Assembly (NCBI GenBank): GCA_934378145.1
Contig: CAKXXW010000004.1
Span: 34,307-98,306 of the forward strand
From: an uncultured Eubacteriales bacterium
GTDB lineage: Bacteria; Bacillota; Clostridia; Oscillospirales; CAG-272
Reading direction: 5' to 3'
DNA length: 64,000 nucleotides
Position numbers and translations under genes: made by a program. Numbering within the stretch: the stretch's first letter is position 1; each line of letters starts with the position of its first letter. Positions 62,184-64,000 of the stretch are shown in pieces. The notes below the pieces were generated by a model. It made no database searches, had not been told where the DNA came from, and saw only the letters and a list, made by a program, of their open reading frames with translations.

Positions 62184-62426
62184 ATGCGTCTTGATAAATA
62201 TCTTAAGGTGTCCCGCATAATAAAGCGCCGCACAGTGGCGAATGACGCCTGCGACGCCGAGCATGTGAGCGTCAACGGCAGAGTTGCCAGGGCCTCTTAT
62301 GAGGTCAAGGAAGGCGATATAGTTGAGGTCACCTTCGGTCAGCGGAAGCTGAAATTCCGTGTGACCGATGTGCGTGAGACGGTGAAAAAGGACGCCGCCG
62401 CGCAAATGTACGAAATAATTGAATGA
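62184..62426 (+). CDS. rqcP: S4-domain RNA-binding protein RqcP (YabO)
   Basis: 80 residues: MRLDKYLKVSRIIKRRTVAN, HVSVNGRVARASYEVKEGD. Single S4 domain; in B. subtilis RqcP assists RqcH in adding Ala tails to stalled nascent chains. Position between mazG/hup and yabP matches. Confidence 0.93.
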   Translation: MRLDKYLKVSRIIKRRTVANDACDAEHVSVNGRVARASYEVKEGDIVEVTFGQRKLKFRVTDVRETVKKDAAAQMYEIIE

Positions 62427-62441
62427 CCGCGCCTGCCTTCG

Positions 62442-62466
62442 CATATATATTCACTGAATATATGTG
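62442..62466. promoter_or_regulatory. AT-rich palindrome upstream of yabP, possible sporulation promoter
   Basis: TATATTCA-C-TGAATATA with flanking CA/TG pairs, 15 bases before the yabP start. It may contain sigma-E-type elements (ATATT near -35, CATA-like -10), which I cannot place with certainty. Confidence 0.4.
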
Positions 62467-62480
62467 GAGGTATACACGGT

Positions 62481-62768
62481 ATGGAGGAGACAAGGAAGAG
62501 CGAGGCTATGCCTCACGAGCTTGTACTGAAGGGTCGCAAGAGCCTTTCGGTCAGCGGAGTCAGGGAGGTCATCAGCTTCGATGAAAGCTCGGTGATGCTT
62601 GACACCGTGTGCGGCGAACTTGAGATCGACGGGGATTCGCTCCGCGTGTCGGCGCTTGACACGGCACGCGGGAATGTCGCGGTCGAGGGAAATATTTCAT
62701 CGATGCTTTACAGCGACAAACCGCACAAAGAGGGGCGGCGCGGCGTTTTCGGAAAGATCTTCGGGTGA
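62481..62768 (+). CDS. yabP: Spore coat/morphogenesis protein YabP
   Basis: 95 residues with GTGGAGGT. Typical LVLKGRKSLSVSGVREVISF, LDTVCGELEIDGDSLRVSAL, and VAVEGNISSMLY. Needed for spore coat or cortex formation in relatives; shows the organism is from a sporulating lineage. Confidence 0.95.
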   Translation: MEETRKSEAMPHELVLKGRKSLSVSGVREVISFDESSVMLDTVCGELEIDGDSLRVSALDTARGNVAVEGNISSMLYSDKPHKEGRRGVFGKIFG

Positions 62769-62769
62769 G

Positions 62770-63522
62770 ATGCTGACGCCTCAGATAAATATCGCCGTTC
62801 TGCTTGCCGCATCTTTTGCTCTCGGAATACTTCTGTCGGCGGCGTACGACCTGACTTCGTTTCTTCCGGCTCTCGGTGGGAAGGTGTTTTCGCCGAAGCT
62901 CCGCGAGAAGCTTGATGCGCGTGTTCTGCCTCTTCTCGGGCGGACGCTCGCGAGAAGGAATACAAAGCTCGGGCGCTTTGCCGTATTTATGACTCTGTTT
63001 TTGCACGATATGCTCTTTCTTATCCTTTCGGGAGCGGTCGTGGCGATAGCGGTCTATCGGTTCGGCGACGGGCAATGGAGGCTCGGGATACTTACGGCGG
63101 TCTTATGCGGCTCGCAGGTGTATCGGCTGACATTGCGAAGGCTCATCCTGCCGGCATCGGAGCTTCTGATCTATGCGCTAAGGTGCGTCTTTGCTTATCT
63201 TGTGTTTTTCGCCGTAACGCCGGTAAAATGGCTTTACGGAAAGATTTCCGCGTCGCTGAGAGCGGCATATCTTGCACGGGTGATCCGTGCTTACAGGAGA
63301 GAAGAGAAAAAAGAGGTCCGGAAGGCGTTGCTTTCGGGTTTTCTGGATGTGAAAATTAAGGGTTCGGAGGAATTGCGTAATGGAAGAAGAAGGCGTAAGA
63401 AGAAAAAAGCGCGTGATGATATTCATGGCGACGGCGCTCTTTATCGCGGCGCTGATAATATCGGGCGTGAACCTTATGAAATACAATCAGAAAAAGAAGG
63501 AAGCGGAGCAGCTTGCCCTTGA
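62770..63522 (+). CDS. yabQ: Spore protein YabQ, with long tail overlapping divIC
   Basis: 250 residues from ATG 62770, one base after the yabP stop. Hydrophobic spans and the YabQ pattern: ASFALGILLSAAYDLTSFLP, LHDMLFLILSGAVVAIAVYR, FGDGQWRLG. The family usually ends soon after the last span and a basic tail; here the frame runs a further 48 codons through the start of divIC. The tail (KARDDIHGDGALYRGADNI) has no family resemblance and probably reflects loss of an earlier stop. Confidence 0.88.
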   Translation: MLTPQINIAVLLAASFALGILLSAAYDLTSFLPALGGKVFSPKLREKLDARVLPLLGRTLARRNTKLGRFAVFMTLFLHDMLFLILSGAVVAIAVYRFGDGQWRLGILTAVLCGSQVYRLTLRRLILPASELLIYALRCVFAYLVFFAVTPVKWLYGKISASLRAAYLARVIRAYRREEKKEVRKALLSGFLDVKIKGSEELRNGRRRRKKKKARDDIHGDGALYRGADNIGREPYEIQSEKEGSGAACP

Positions 63523-63664
63523 GCTTGAAGAGAAGCAGGGAAGGGTCGATGAGCTGAAATACCGGCTGTCTTCTCCGATCGACGATGCTTATGTGGAGAA
63601 GGTCGCGCGCGAAAAGTTCGGGCTTCATTTTCCCGACGAGATAATATACTTTTACGGCAAATAG
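63380..63664 (+). CDS. divIC: Septum formation initiator DivIC/FtsB
   Basis: 94 residues with GGAGG before ATG 63380. Short basic N-terminus, one span (VMIFMATALFIAALIISGVN, about 12-31), a coiled coil (KKKEAEQLALELEEKQGRVD) and the C-terminal AREKFGLHFPDEIIYFY motif of the family. Part of the divisome with FtsL and DivIB. The first 143 bases are shared with yabQ in another frame. Confidence 0.93.
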   Translation: MEEEGVRRKKRVMIFMATALFIAALIISGVNLMKYNQKKKEAEQLALELEEKQGRVDELKYRLSSPIDDAYVEKVAREKFGLHFPDEIIYFYGK

Positions 63665-64000
63665 CAGGTTGAGCCTGCTCGGCGGAGAGACGGGGATACG
63701 ACGGGAGATACGAAGGATGCGGGGACTTTCTTGGAAGAAAGTCCCCTGCACCCCAAAGAACTTGAACAAAGGAAATGACTTGTAGGGGAGGATATTATCC
63801 TCCCGCAAAAAATGCCTTTGTGCAGAGAAACGGGAGATACGGGAGATACGGGAAACTTTCTTAGAAGAAAGTTTCCCGAACCCTTCAAAGAATTTGCCGG
63901 CGGGCTACGGAAGTAACGCTTTTTCTCGCGGCATTTTGCCTGCGGCAAAACTTTGGTGTCTTTTTGAGAAAGGTCCTCAAAAGTCTGCAAGCAGCCTTTT
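63665..64000. repeat. Non-coding stretch of palindromes and short tandem repeat
   Basis: No gene is supported from 63665 to the window end. Hairpins: GGGGACTTTCTT/AAGAAAGTCCCC (63721-63746), GGGAGGATA/TATCCTCCC (63786-63804), GGGAAACTTTCTT/AAGAAAGTTTCCC (63850-63877). The first and third are variants of one unit. ACGGGAGAT is repeated in tandem near 63830-63850. The remainder (63890-64000) has GC-rich and GCAAAA/TTTTGC palindromes like those at 12537-12816. Confidence 0.75.

Overview
The window reads as chromosomal DNA from a spore-forming member of the Clostridia, most likely an uncultured gut-type Oscillospirales or relative. Evidence: the gene order SpoVB-like flippase, mazG, hup, rqcP, yabP, yabQ, divIC at the right end (the Bacillus/Clostridium yab-divIC order), cdaA-cdaR, hemZ, a DtxR/MntR-type regulator, strong TTGACA-17-TATAAT promoters, GGAGG ribosome sites, and many lipoproteins with Thr/Ser/Pro-rich linkers. 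No species assignment is possible from the sequence alone.

Left end (1-10.5 kb): a co-directional cassette that looks lower in GC than the rest. It encodes a lid-less Hsp70 (cut by the window edge), a large cytosolic protein with degenerate J-like domains, zinc ribbons and fibronectin-III-like repeats, a zinc-ribbon GTPase, an 862-residue protein resembling the GTPase-associated protein GAP1 family, a 72-residue membrane protein, a second GTPase with two membrane spans and zinc ribbons, and an M50-type intramembrane protease. It ends at a 22-bp perfect palindrome. This is the best candidate for a little-described system: chaperone, adaptor, two GTPases and a protease, probably a regulated stress or conflict module. 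No clear toxin is visible, and more of the cassette probably lies upstream.

10.5-41 kb: an accessory region of secreted and carbohydrate-related genes. It holds a small acidic peptide gene, a 170-bp MITE-like element inserted between a promoter and a lipoprotein gene, a frameshifted SGNH-hydrolase lipoprotein, and two operons with paired solute-binding lipoprotein and GLUG-repeat surface-protein genes but no ABC permeases. One of these operons also carries a sugar-phosphate-isomerase-like gene, a metallo-beta-lactamase-fold lipoprotein and a GH127-like gene, and diverges from an AraC regulator. Then come a serine hydrolase, a flippase, a CMP-kinase-like protein, NamZ-like muramidase, rubredoxin, a GH123-like protein with a nuclease-like/winged-helix partner, an rRNA methyltransferase, zinc-ribbon membrane proteins, a second SGNH lipoprotein, leucine-rich-repeat lipoproteins, an AT-rich secreted protein, a CAU tRNA and a degenerate M23 protein.

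41.8-64 kb: mostly core genes. rpmG-secE-nusG-rplK-rplA (with an enlarged SecE and without rplJ-rplL directly after), a DUF308 membrane protein, a DtxR-type regulator, ACT-domain and PFL proteins, a BadF-type sugar kinase, cdaA-cdaR (c-di-AMP), an FAD oxidoreductase, recJ, rel ((p)ppGpp), dtd, hemZ, a nucleoside kinase, then the flippase-mazG-hup-rqcP-yabP-yabQ-divIC run. The window closes in a non-coding stretch of nested palindromes of the same kind as at 12.5-12.8 kb.
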